64,000 nt of DNA, taken from positions 15,461,197-15,525,196 of the forward strand of contig NC_056048.1 of NCBI RefSeq assembly GCF_004379255.2, written 5' to 3'. The notes beneath the pieces are model-generated. The model searched no databases, had not been told where the DNA came from, and saw only the letters and a list, made by a program, of their open reading frames with translations. The stretch is from Salvia splendens. Lineage: Eukaryota > Streptophyta > Magnoliopsida > Lamiales > Lamiaceae. This document shows positions 54,361-63,941 of the stretch, in pieces (the stretch's first letter is position 1; each line of letters begins with the position of its first letter). Position numbers and translations under genes: made by a program.

Positions 54361-55067
54361 AAATAAAATAAAATAAAATAAATAATATGAGAAACATAAA
54401 TGAGGGAATACATAGTTGCGTGAGAGATGCATGTATATACTAGTATTTAAATCAGAAAGGGAAGATATGTTGCATTTCGGATTCTCTATGATTATAATTT
54501 TTGTACTTTTGACGTAATAAGAATAATACATAAACAAGAGAAATCATTATTGGAAAACCTATGTATACCTTTTTATAATTATACTTTAAAATTGCTTTTG
54601 GTTTTTATGTCAACCAACTGACCCAGGAGACATGCAAAGACTCGCAGATTGATCAAGCGGCAGAAGTCTAACTGGTCAAGGAGACACCTAAAAATCTATC
54701 CAAGTGCCGCCGAGTGAGCGAACCTAAGAGGATTTCAAAGCCTTAACCCACAGTACTATTAACTAGTAAAGGGAAGTAAGGGTCGAATCCCACATGAATG
54801 AAGGTGTTACAACATGTGTTGTGGACATTTGCTGCTGCCACGCAAACTGAGTGGGTTAAGTTTTTAGCTACTTGACTAAGCGGGCGAAAGGAAATGTATC
54901 TAACTAACCAACTGGATTAAACTATGCGAAAAGGCGACTAAACTGCTTCTACTCCTAACAGATCAATCGGACTTGACAAAAATGGAATTACGCTACGAAA
55001 TAGAAAAGTAATGGGGACCACTTTCCTAATTGACGTACTGATGGAGACACACCCAAGCTGATCTACA

Positions 55068-56346
55068 AGGACAAGAAGATGGATCCATTGATCATTCAAA
55101 GTGGGCCAATTACAAGAGCTAGAGCTAAGAAGATAAAAAAGTCCATGTTGCTTTTAGTTGCTGAAATAAAAGCCCAATTCCAAGACCATTCTACATTGGG
55201 CCAAGTGGTGAATATTATTCAAGTTAGTGGGCAGCCCAAGGCATGAAGTTTGGAGTCACTACATATCACATTTTGGAGGCCCAAATTGATGATACATGAT
55301 GCATTTTCGTCCAAGTTGGAGTAGTCAAAATGAAGGGTCTTTTTTAGTTACATTTTATGTTAAATAAGTGACTTTAGATGTAATAGAGTTACACCAAAGG
55401 TTTAGGAGTTACTTTTCTTTTATTATGAGTCATTTTAAGTGTCTTAAGTTGTACTAATGATGTGAGACTTTCAAGAGTCCATTGTAGCCTATAAATAGGC
55501 TTGTAAGCATGTCATTTGAGGACACCATTGATCAAATACGAAAATAGACTTTGTCTTGTGAGTTGAATTCTCTTTGTAGAGTTTTTCACTTGTTTGGAAC
55601 TTATCAAGATACTTTGAGCAAGTTCTTGTGGCATTCAATCATACCAAGGTTCTTGGCTGATCATATAGCCAACGGGTCGAGGTTTTCCAAGCTCTGGAAG
55701 TGGATCAAACCAGATTATCAATCAAGGGAGTCCGCTGCCAACCCTTATACGTGGAGTTCTTGGATCAATATATCCAACGGGTCCTTGGTCGTGTCCCAAT
55801 CTATACCATTTGGTATCACGAGCCAACTGGTATTGATATATCCTTAGTTTTATCTTACATTGTTTATCTTTCATATCCTTGAAAAAAAAATGAAAAAAAA
55901 CCCTAAATACATATTTCACCTCATAATTTTCTTGACCATTTCCTTTCATCCTTCATTCAAGGGCTGAAGTTTGGTTGGTCGTTATTAGTTCTTGTTTGTT
56001 CTTGATTTGTTTTTACTTTTGTTATCTTTGCAAAAGAGAGAGTGGTAAAAGGCATGAGTGGTGAGATTATTTGAGGGGAGGTAAACGCCGACGAGTGATA
56101 TACACGAGTGTTTTGTGAGGTTTATTTTTGTGTGATACACGAGTGAACTGTGAGGATGGATTCTACTGATGACAATCAAATTGATCCTACGTTTAAAGCC
56201 ATGCAACAACATTTTAGAAGGCTTGGACGTATTCTGGAAAGTGTTTCAGAGCGCTTTGAGAGGCTGGAATTTCAAGCATATGCAAATAATAACGAGGAAG
56301 AAGATAGTGGAGGAGAGGATAATGCTTCATATAGGCACTCTTTGAA

Positions 56347-56350
<4 letters not shown>
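55068..56350 (+). mobile_element. Gypsy LTR, primer site and start of gag (copy 2, truncated)
   Basis: Duplicate of 24590-25872: TATA box at 55490, LTR end near 55808, primer site TGGTATCACGAGCC at 55811, gag ATG at 56156 (MDSTDDNQIDPTFKAM), cut after NASYRH by LINE sequence at 56339. It carries nothing of the later gag, protease or RT. Confidence 0.88.
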
Positions 56351-56388
<38 letters not shown>

Positions 56389-56504
56389 ACCTTTACGGTG
56401 GAGGGTTCGTGGGTCCCTCATCCCTATATTTCAAAATGAGGTAATTACAAAGCGCGGCCACACCCGAAGGTGGTGTGCCAAGACAAAAACCAAGAGTAGT
56501 ATGC

Positions 56505-56529
56505 GGTCCGATCCCACAAGGGTCGGACC
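56505..56529 (-). other. LINE-5 3' UTR hairpin core
   Basis: Minus strand GGTCCGA-CCC-ttgt-GGG-a-TCGGACC, identical to 44665-44689 in LINE-4. The terminal hairpin CACC-gtaaa-GGTG is at 56400-56388. Confidence 0.65.
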
Positions 56530-56574
56530 TCATCATACTCCCGACAAAATTACCAGAAGCAAGTGAAAACAAAT

Positions 56575-59500
56575 CTAGTCCCCGTCCCTTCCTAGGGTAC
56601 GAACATGTGAAAGGCCCATTTGATCCATGCGGACGAGGTCCGCAAGCTCTCTCGGCACCGAGTCTTGTTGCATTTGTTGGCCTCTATCTCTCCCTAGTCC
56701 CATTCTCGCAAGGAAATCCGCCGCCTTGTTTCCCTCCCGGTGAATGAAGGTGGCACGGAATTTAAGTTGGCGCTTAAGAAGGATCAGATGCGCCATGGCT
56801 TCCCGGGCTAGCGCCGGTCCCCATCCTGCCCCATTAATCAATTTGATAGCTTGTTCGGCGTCTGATTCGATCCAAATAGGGAGGCCAAATTCCTTGGCGA
56901 TGTTCAGCCCGTGGATCATTGCCAACAATTCCGCCTCCAGAGCCGATTGTGCTTCAAGAGGAATGCAAAAGGCCACAAGCATTTTACCCGAGAAATCGCG
57001 AATGACTCCTCCCCCTCCTGCTTTGTTGATCGCTTCATTGAAGGAACCATCCGTATTCACTTTAATCCAAGGGGGGTCCGGTGGCTCCCATTTGATCGCC
57101 ATGGCGAGAGGCAACGCCCGAATGGCTTCCGCTTGTTGAGGGATGTTAATTCCAAGTTTAACTCCTCGCCAGTGCTTCGGCTTCAGGCACCCGTTTACCA
57201 TAGAATTCCGGATGTACATGTGGACCTGCCATATTACATTGTGGGGTTTAAATCTTGTATCTTGGTGTCGGCTCCTATTCCTCTCCGACCAGATGAACCA
57301 TAGGATGAGGTAGGGCATGGCTCGGCTAAGGTGCTTCCTATTCGGCTGATTGCATCTTTGCATCCAAACTTCAATTCTCGTTGGGATTGTGTCATTGATT
57401 GAAAGGCGGGGGGATGTACCTTCAAACCATTCATCAAATTCTCTCCATACTCTACGGGCTCCGAATCCCTGAATGAAGAGGTGCTGGAGGGACTCAATGT
57501 TCGGTCGAATTGGGCAGCATTGGCACTTAGAGGCTAGCTCAATCTCCCGCCATTGAAGTTTTGTGTCAACCGGCACCCGATTGGAGAGTAGCCTCCAGAT
57601 AAAGATGGCTATTGAGTTGGTGAGTCCCGCCTTCCAAACATCCCCCAAACCTTGGATGATCGGGTTTCGCCCTCGGAGTGTGTCCCATGTCGAAGCCACC
57701 GTGAATTCCCCATGCTTAGAGAGATTCCACCTAAGGATATCCTGTTCGTCATGGAGGATCGGTGTATTAATGATGCCATCGATAACATGCTGAGGAAGGC
57801 CGGCCTGATTGTGAAGGAGTTGGAGCTTGGGCACATCCCAAACACCATTTGTAATGAACTCCGACACCCGGGTGGTTGGTCTTCCCCTATCATCAAGGCT
57901 AATTTCCCTCATAGGACTATTACCAAACCAAATGTCATCCCAGAAGTAGATGTCCCCTTGTCCCACTAGCCATCTCATGTGCGGTTGCGCGAATGGCCAG
58001 GCTCTTGAGAGCCTTCTCCACGTAGGGCTACTCCTGCTCGGCAGTCTCAAGGTGAGCGGTGTGGAGTTGGTGCAATATTTTGCCATCATGTATCTTGCCC
58101 AAAGGGAGTTTTGCTCCCGAAAGCGCCACCAAAGTTTGATATTGAAGGCGCGGAGGACCTCCTTAGTTTTTCGGATCCCAAGGCCTCCTTCTTCAGTGGG
58201 GCGGCACATTTGTTCCCATCCAATCCAATGGGTCCGCTTCTTCTCATTCGTAGACCCCCAAAAGAATCGGGCCATTTGTTGATCAAGTTGCTTTAGGGTA
58301 CCGGTCGTGGGCTCGACAGCTTGGAAGATGTGCAAGGGGATCGCTTCAAGAGTGCTCTTAATCAACGTGAGCCTTCCTCCAAAAGAGAGATGACGGTGTG
58401 CCCATCCTGAAATCCTTCTTGCAATCTTTTCCCGTAGGAAGAGGAACATGTCCGTGCGCTTGACTCCACGGTAGATAGGGACACCGAGGTAGAGAAAAGG
58501 AAAGGCCCCTCTAGAGAAGCCTCCTTCGACCTGGATCAAGTTTGCCCAATGCTCATGGTTTTCGGCGATATAGAAATTACTCTTGGCAAGGCTGACTTGT
58601 TGGCCGGAGACTCTTTCATACTTCTCGAGACAAGCTCTTAGCCGGCGCATAGGCATTGCCGCCGCTTGAGTGAAGATAATTATGTCGTCCGCATAGGCTA
58701 GATGGCTGATCTCCATGCATCTCCGGGAGGCTTTGAACGTCATGTCCTTTTGGCCAAGGATGAGCTTATCTAAGGCTCGGGACAGGTATTCCGCAGCGAT
58801 CACGAACAGAGCAGGGGAGATCGGGTCTCCTTGTCGAAGTCCTCGAGTTGATCTAAAGAAGCCCGAGGGTGCCCCGTTAACAAGAACCGAGAACCAGCAA
58901 TAGCCAATACACCTCTCCATAAGTGAAATCCATGGATCCGGGAATCCCATACGGCGTAAAACTTTGAAGAGGAAGGGCCATTGGACCCTATCATAGGCTT
59001 TAGCCATGTCAATCTTAACAGCCACATTAGGCGCTGGAGAGCATCTAGCAAGCTCATGGAACATTTCTTGAGCCAGTAGTGCGTTGTCATTAAGAAGCCG
59101 GCCTTTGACAAACCCACTTTGGTTTGGGGAGATGACCTGTGGAAGGAAGGGGGAGAGGCGAGAGGTGAGTACCTTGGTAATGATCTTGTTTAAAACATTG
59201 CAAAGACTAATGGGTCGGTAGTCGGTCCATGACTCTGGCGAGGCCTTCTTTGGGATAAGGACAATGCTTGTGGCCGTGATGCTCCTTGGCAGGAAGGCCC
59301 CTCTGAAGAACTGTCTGATTGCTTCCACTACCTCCGGCCCCACAATGTGCCAGCAGGCTTGATAGAAAGTGGCCGAGAAGCCGTCGGGTCCGGGTGCACT
59401 ATCTCCGGAAATGCAAAAGGTGGCACTCTTGACCTCATCCGCACTTGGGGCGTCTGCGATGCCAACGAACTGCTCGGCTGAGTGGGCCTGCTGGATAAGG

Positions 59501-60738
59501 TCGAGGTCTGGATCTTCAAGTGTCGGATTGTTGGGGGCAAGGAGTTGTTGGTAAAACTCCACTGCGGACTTTTTAATCTCGGCTTCCTCGGTGAGCTCCT
59601 GCCCATTGGCACGAATTGAGTGGATGCGGAGACGGACCCTCTTTTGTTTCACCCAGCTTTGATAGAACCGGGTATTTTTATCTCCCTCGGCAAGCCACCT
59701 CAAGGCTGCCTTCTGTCGCCAAAAATCTTCTTCCATTCTCAACAAAAGGATGTACTCGGCAATGTGTTTGTTGATTGCTGTCCTGTGATTCGGTGTCGGC
59801 CTTGCCTCGAAACTAGCTTGAGCCACAGCAATTTCTTCCTCCTTTTCCTTTAGGTTAGAATGGATGTTCCCAAAAACCTCTTTGTTCCACTCCTTAAGAG
59901 CCTTTTTAACTCTGGCCTGCTTGTTTTGAATGTTTAGGAGTCCACCCGCCCCCGTGGGCTCCTCCCATGTTTTTTGCACTACGGCCATGAATCCTTCATG
60001 CCGGATCCACATGTTCTGGAACCTGAATGCCTTGGCTCCAGCGGATGTGTTCAGCTTCGTGCACCTTGCAAGAACTGGTCCATGGTCCGAGGCAACCCGG
60101 GGGAGATTCGTTACCCGGGTAGCCTCGAAGGTCTTAGTCCATTCCTCACTGACAAGCACTCTATCCAACCTTTCAAAAAGGCCATTCTTGGCCCATGTGA
60201 ATGCCGCTCCATCAAATCCCGGATCAAGCAGCCTACAGTCTTCCGTTGCCTCCGCAAAATCAACCATCTCGGCTTGCCGGTTGGTATCACTTCCGACTCT
60301 GTCTTGGTGTGATAGGATGGTGTTGAAATCACCACCGATGATCCAAGGTGTTCCCTCGAGAGGCCCGGCGATCTCCCTCATCTTGTCCCATAAGTGATGT
60401 CTTTCGACCCTTGTGCATTTGGCGTACACGGCTGAAATGGCCACCGGTCTAGCAAGGCGGTGGGACTTGAGGCGCCCGTGAAGAATTTGTTCCGAGTCAT
60501 CCTCAATATCAAAGGTGGACCCCTCTTCCGCAAACAACCAAATCTTCCCGTTCGTGTTCGAACCAATGTAGGGTAGCCCCAAGGCTTTGGAGAATCGGTC
60601 CGGGTCCGGGGAAGTGAGCGGTTCCATTATTGCAAGAAATAAAACATTATGACAACTAATAAGTCTTTTTAAAACGTTTTGAGTGGGCGCGTTCGCGATC
60701 CCCCTCACGTTCCAAAACATGAAATTGTAAGACATCAT
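56575..60738 (-). CDS. LINE-5 ORF2: endonuclease / reverse transcriptase / RNase H, intact
   Basis: About 1,387 residues from ATG 60738 (or 60735). It should nick target DNA, reverse-transcribe the element RNA at the nick, and degrade RNA in hybrids. APE-type endonuclease: Asn10 in FWN, Glu39 in IMEP, GGDFN 135-139, SDH 217-219. RT: motif A with Asp577 (KIDMAKAYD), RQGDPISP 635-642, YADD 682-685. zf-RVT with CQCC near residues 1060-1080. RNase H at about 1221-1345 with NTDGS, EAEL, ESDAEQ and REGNKAADFLA, the domain that marks plant L1 elements. All catalytic residues I can check are present. The start ATG overlaps the ORF1 stop (ATGA). Closest relative here is LINE-4 ORF2, which is broken. 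Confidence 0.95.
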   Translation of the reverse strand: MMSYNFMFWNVRGIANAPTQNVLKRLISCHNVLFLAIMEPLTSPDPDRFSKALGLPYIGSNTNGKIWLFAEEGSTFDIEDDSEQILHGRLKSHRLARPVAISAVYAKCTRVERHHLWDKMREIAGPLEGTPWIIGGDFNTILSHQDRVGSDTNRQAEMVDFAEATEDCRLLDPGFDGAAFTWAKNGLFERLDRVLVSEEWTKTFEATRVTNLPRVASDHGPVLARCTKLNTSAGAKAFRFQNMWIRHEGFMAVVQKTWEEPTGAGGLLNIQNKQARVKKALKEWNKEVFGNIHSNLKEKEEEIAVAQASFEARPTPNHRTAINKHIAEYILLLRMEEDFWRQKAALRWLAEGDKNTRFYQSWVKQKRVRLRIHSIRANGQELTEEAEIKKSAVEFYQQLLAPNNPTLEDPDLDLIQQAHSAEQFVGIADAPSADEVKSATFCISGDSAPGPDGFSATFYQACWHIVGPEVVEAIRQFFRGAFLPRSITATSIVLIPKKASPESWTDYRPISLCNVLNKIITKVLTSRLSPFLPQVISPNQSGFVKGRLLNDNALLAQEMFHELARCSPAPNVAVKIDMAKAYDRVQWPFLFKVLRRMGFPDPWISLMERCIGYCWFSVLVNGAPSGFFRSTRGLRQGDPISPALFVIAAEYLSRALDKLILGQKDMTFKASRRCMEISHLAYADDIIIFTQAAAMPMRRLRACLEKYERVSGQQVSLAKSNFYIAENHEHWANLIQVEGGFSRGAFPFLYLGVPIYRGVKRTDMFLFLREKIARRISGWAHRHLSFGGRLTLIKSTLEAIPLHIFQAVEPTTGTLKQLDQQMARFFWGSTNEKKRTHWIGWEQMCRPTEEGGLGIRKTKEVLRAFNIKLWWRFREQNSLWARYMMAKYCTNSTPLTLRLPSRSSPTWRRLSRAWPFAQPHMRWLVGQGDIYFWDDIWFGNSPMREISLDDRGRPTTRVSEFITNGVWDVPKLQLLHNQAGLPQHVIDGIINTPILHDEQDILRWNLSKHGEFTVASTWDTLRGRNPIIQGLGDVWKAGLTNSIAIFIWRLLSNRVPVDTKLQWREIELASKCQCCPIRPNIESLQHLFIQGFGARRVWREFDEWFEGTSPRLSINDTIPTRIEVWMQRCNQPNRKHLSRAMPYLILWFIWSERNRSRHQDTRFKPHNVIWQVHMYIRNSMVNGCLKPKHWRGVKLGINIPQQAEAIRALPLAMAIKWEPPDPPWIKVNTDGSFNEAINKAGGGGVIRDFSGKMLVAFCIPLEAQSALEAELLAMIHGLNIAKEFGLPIWIESDAEQAIKLINGAGWGPALAREAMAHLILLKRQLKFRATFIHREGNKAADFLARMGLGRDRGQQMQQDSVPRELADLVRMDQMGLSHVRTLGRDGD

Positions 60739-63700
60739 TGACAAGAAGGGTGCGTACCCAAAGAGGATGAAGGCCCTCCTTGATAGTCAATGCGGTGTTG
60801 CTCTTTGTTCGGGGCGGCCTCCTCGGCGTCGTCGGCCGGAATGTTGCCTCCAAACCTCTCGTCCCCCCCGTACAACTCCATGGGGTCTTCGTCCACATCC
60901 CCACAATTCTCAACATCAAATTCTCCATTCGCCATGAGAGTGTAATATTGGTTAGTGCTCATGTGGTTCTTTGCCGAAAAGAACCCACGCCCCCTTGTCA
61001 TAGCATGGCGCGCGCCTCCTCTCGGATTCCTTCGATAATCTGGTGAAACCGAGTGCCTCGCATTGGGGGAGCCCCACTCCACTTCCATGTTCCCACGTGT
61101 TGTTGGTGGTTCGGTGGTGGGGTGCGAAAGGTTCCCCCCATTCGGCGGGGACATCCCAACCTCGGGCTTGAGCCCCGCATTTTGAGTTCCGGAGCTCGAT
61201 CTGCTCCCCAAAGTAGAGTCACCCATAATGTCCGGTCCCTCCCAAGAAATATCACCGGTATCCTCCCCATTTGTTTTGTTATTGTTTGGTCGATCACCGG
61301 CCTTGCCTTGTTTCTTCCCATGACGTTTCCATTCATTGGAGTTGGGGACATTCTTCCCCGAATCTTGTTTCCCCTTCTCGGTTTGTCTCTCGGGTTGTGG
61401 CTGTTTTGGCGGGCCGTTGTGGTAATTTCTCTTCGGCGGCCGTTCCTTCTTGCCCGTCGCATAGCACACCTCACTTGAATGGCCGACGTGTTTGCATTCT
61501 TGGCAATATGATGGTATTTTGTCCCATCGGACTCGCTGCACCGTTTCTCGCCCACCAAGGTCAAGGATTATCTCTTCGGGAGGCGGTTTTGTGATGTCTA
61601 TCTCGACGCAAATTCGGGCAAATGAAAGACGAGTCTTGTTTGCCGTGGCTCGATCAATTTGTATTGGAGTGCCGAGAAGCTTGCCGATGGCGAATAAGGC
61701 AGATTGGTCGAAAAGATGAATGGGGAGGCCAATTAGGTTGCACCAAATTGCCGCAATGGGGGACTCGCAATATGCATCAAAGTCCGGGGACCATTTGAAG
61801 ACCCTCATCGGGTGTCGGTCAATGAGCCATACGGGCGTACCCTTTGGGCCTCCAAGGATTCGGGCATAGTCCGCCAAGTCCTCGCATTGAATGAGAATGT
61901 GTTTAGCATTAATGTACTTCCAACTAAATCCACACCGAAGTTTAATATTATTAAGGGTCTTTTGGATTTGAAGTCCCGTGGGGATAGAGTGAGAGAACTT
62001 ACCCACAATGGCGTGGCCCATGCGCTCAGCTAGCTTTTGAGTTTCCGCTCCGGAGAAGTAAATGGCCGGGATGCCGTCGGACACAGAGGCAAATCCAATA
62101 TTTTGGAGCTTATCCGGCTCAAAGGCTTGAGGGCCGATAGGGTCAGTCGAGCTTTTAAGCATGTCCGCCAAAGTTTTCGGCCGGTCGGGGTGGCTTGAGG
62201 CGCCTTCGCCCCCGCCTTGTAGAGTGTTACTCGCCGAGCCCAAAGGTGTACCCTTAAACAAGTCCGCCATCGATTTCGGCCACGACGAGGGCCCCGGGGT
62301 ATCATCTACCCCCCCATGTTGATTAACTTCATTCAGCCCTTGTTTTGCGGCATCCGCCGTGGACTTAGGTGTATTTCCACTTCTCTTCGGGTTGTTGTGC
62401 TCGGCTTTTCCATTCTCGGTTAGGGTCTTCTCGGCACCTACGTTGCCGTTGTGTGCCCTTCTCGGCTTTTCCATTCTCGGCTTTTCGGCTTTTCCCTTCT
62501 CGGTGTGGATCTTCTCGGCCTTTTCATTCTCGGTGTGGATCTTCTCGGCCTTTTCATTCTCGGTGTGGATCTTCTCGGCCTTTTCATTCTCGGTGTGGAT
62601 CTTCTCGGCCTTTTCATTCTCGGTGTGGATCTTCTCGGCCTTTTCATTCTCGATGTGGATCTTCTCGGCATCATCCATAGGCGTATCGTTGGGTGTTGGT
62701 GTTTCCCTTGTCACTACAACCATCTCGGCACTAGGCGTGGCCTTGTTCGTCGTCTCGGTAACAAGCTTTTCTCGGTTGGCGTTAGGGTTCGACTTAGGCC
62801 GCGGCTGGCCGAGCTCCGCACAATAATGTTTCGAGCTGGCCTCAAACGAAGCTCGGATCTTGCTAGTTCGTCCTCGTTCGAGAGGAGGGAAGTCCTCAAG
62901 AGAAGGTCCACTCCCATCCCAAGGAGTGTGTGTGATACTTTGCATGCATCCCGAAGAGTTTTGGGGGAACTCCGGAGGTTTGTAACTGGCCGCCGGTAGG
63001 TTTCCGGTACGAAGAGGCTGCGCCGCCGCTGCATCCAGCATTTCCACCGAGTCCAACGCTGCAAGGTGTAGGATCTCATCTAGTTTTGGGTTCCTTGGTG
63101 GAGATCCAAACGATGCAACTCGTGCCATACAAGAGGGGAAAGGGGAGAAGGCACTTTCAAGGGGAGCTATTGTACTTGCTAACATTTTAGGCAAGTTTGC
63201 TTTTGTACCTGATGGCTTAGGTAGGAAAGGTGGATTGGTGCTTTCCAAGTCAACTTTTGTACCTGCCTCAAGATTAGGTAGGTTTGCTTTTCCACTTTCC
63301 AATGGGGCAGGGACAACACATGGGGCAGCTTGAACTTCACGTGACCTAGCAAGCTTTGGTTGGGGATTGTGGAGGGGGGGGACTTCGCCGGAAACGGCCA
63401 TAAGCTCGACGGCGGGAGCAGCAGATTCCGGCGGGCCGCCTCCTTCCGGTACGGTTCTACCGTTGGGGCCATCGAACTCTTCTTCACATTCATTCCAATG
63501 CTCCGCTTCCTCTTCCTTCTTATGAGGCAATACGGGGTCCTCCATCCTGGAAGAGACCCCCAAGTCGAGGGACGGAGTCGCCGGGAACAGGGATCCTTTG
63601 CATTTGGGACTACCGGCCGCAGGTCCTTCCTCCTCACCGAAGTCTATCTTCTTCCTTAGTTGCTTGTCCTCGGGCATCGGAGACGGGACAAATCTCTTAC

Positions 63701-63941
63701 GACCATTGCCTTTAGTAGGAGGCGCCGGCGTACTTTTCCGGCCTTTGAGCTTTGCTTTAGCAATTTTTAGTTCCATGGATTTGGTAGGACGTTGAAGGGA
63801 AGCGGCGTCGCCAGCTCGGAAGACCATTTGCTGATCGGAGAGGACCCGAGCTCCCTCATCCCCGGAACCAATGTCAGGCAAATGAACCGGATTAATGGCC
63901 GGAGTGTCTCTCTTTTCATCGGGGTCCGGCGGCTGCCCCAT
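60735..63941 (-). CDS. LINE-5 ORF1: DUF4283-like RNA-binding protein with CCHC knuckle, intact
   Basis: About 1,068 residues. I chose ATG 63941 (MGQPPDPDEKRDTPA, context acaATGG); the frame is open 30 bases further but starts there with TTG. Order: a basic N-terminus (GRKRFVPSPMPEDKQLRKK), a Pro/Ala-rich linker, about six or seven copies of a charged decapeptide (AEKIHTENEK, residues about 423-482), a DUF4283-like domain at about 627-790 (MGHAIVGKFSHSIPT, INAKHILIQC, HPMRVFKWSPDFDAY, LSFARICVEIDI), the knuckle CQECKHVGHSSEVC at about 812-825, and a tail with HMSTNQYYTLM. It likely coats LINE RNA. It is longer than usual for LINE ORF1 proteins because of the linker and repeats. The stop TGA overlaps the ORF2 start. 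Confidence 0.93.
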   Translation of the reverse strand: MGQPPDPDEKRDTPAINPVHLPDIGSGDEGARVLSDQQMVFRAGDAASLQRPTKSMELKIAKAKLKGRKSTPAPPTKGNGRKRFVPSPMPEDKQLRKKIDFGEEEGPAAGSPKCKGSLFPATPSLDLGVSSRMEDPVLPHKKEEEAEHWNECEEEFDGPNGRTVPEGGGPPESAAPAVELMAVSGEVPPLHNPQPKLARSREVQAAPCVVPAPLESGKANLPNLEAGTKVDLESTNPPFLPKPSGTKANLPKMLASTIAPLESAFSPFPSCMARVASFGSPPRNPKLDEILHLAALDSVEMLDAAAAQPLRTGNLPAASYKPPEFPQNSSGCMQSITHTPWDGSGPSLEDFPPLERGRTSKIRASFEASSKHYCAELGQPRPKSNPNANREKLVTETTNKATPSAEMVVVTRETPTPNDTPMDDAEKIHIENEKAEKIHTENEKAEKIHTENEKAEKIHTENEKAEKIHTENEKAEKIHTEKGKAEKPRMEKPRRAHNGNVGAEKTLTENGKAEHNNPKRSGNTPKSTADAAKQGLNEVNQHGGVDDTPGPSSWPKSMADLFKGTPLGSASNTLQGGGEGASSHPDRPKTLADMLKSSTDPIGPQAFEPDKLQNIGFASVSDGIPAIYFSGAETQKLAERMGHAIVGKFSHSIPTGLQIQKTLNNIKLRCGFSWKYINAKHILIQCEDLADYARILGGPKGTPVWLIDRHPMRVFKWSPDFDAYCESPIAAIWCNLIGLPIHLFDQSALFAIGKLLGTPIQIDRATANKTRLSFARICVEIDITKPPPEEIILDLGGRETVQRVRWDKIPSYCQECKHVGHSSEVCYATGKKERPPKRNYHNGPPKQPQPERQTEKGKQDSGKNVPNSNEWKRHGKKQGKAGDRPNNNKTNGEDTGDISWEGPDIMGDSTLGSRSSSGTQNAGLKPEVGMSPPNGGNLSHPTTEPPTTRGNMEVEWGSPNARHSVSPDYRRNPRGGARHAMTRGRGFFSAKNHMSTNQYYTLMANGEFDVENCGDVDEDPMELYGGDERFGGNIPADDAEEAAPNKEQHRIDYQGGPSSSLGTHPSCQ
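62495..62674 (-). repeat. 30-bp coding minisatellite in LINE-5 ORF1
   Basis: About six units of 30 bp, five of them apparently identical (cttttcattctcggtgtgg... on plus), the outer ones diverged (gatgtgg; cttttcccttctcgg). They encode AEKIHTENEK. LINE-3 and LINE-4 ORF1 do not have it in the corresponding linker. Confidence 0.93.

Larger units (their letters stand above)
53044..56350 (+). repeat. 3.3-kb duplicated block, copy 2
   Basis: It is collinear with 22566-25872 at offset 30,478. The left end joins LINE-3 through a 23-bp filler; the right end stops at gaaatat, 12 bp into the LINE-tail insertion, where the poly-T of LINE-5 begins. Because it contains the first bases of that LINE tail, the duplication is younger than the 66-bp insertion. 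No stretch beyond this interval is shared. Confidence 0.93.

Noticed and set aside
62359..62826. Open frame with repeated FSVWIFSAFS on plus
   Set aside because: Antisense of the decapeptide repeat in LINE-5 ORF1; open only because the repeat unit is a multiple of three.
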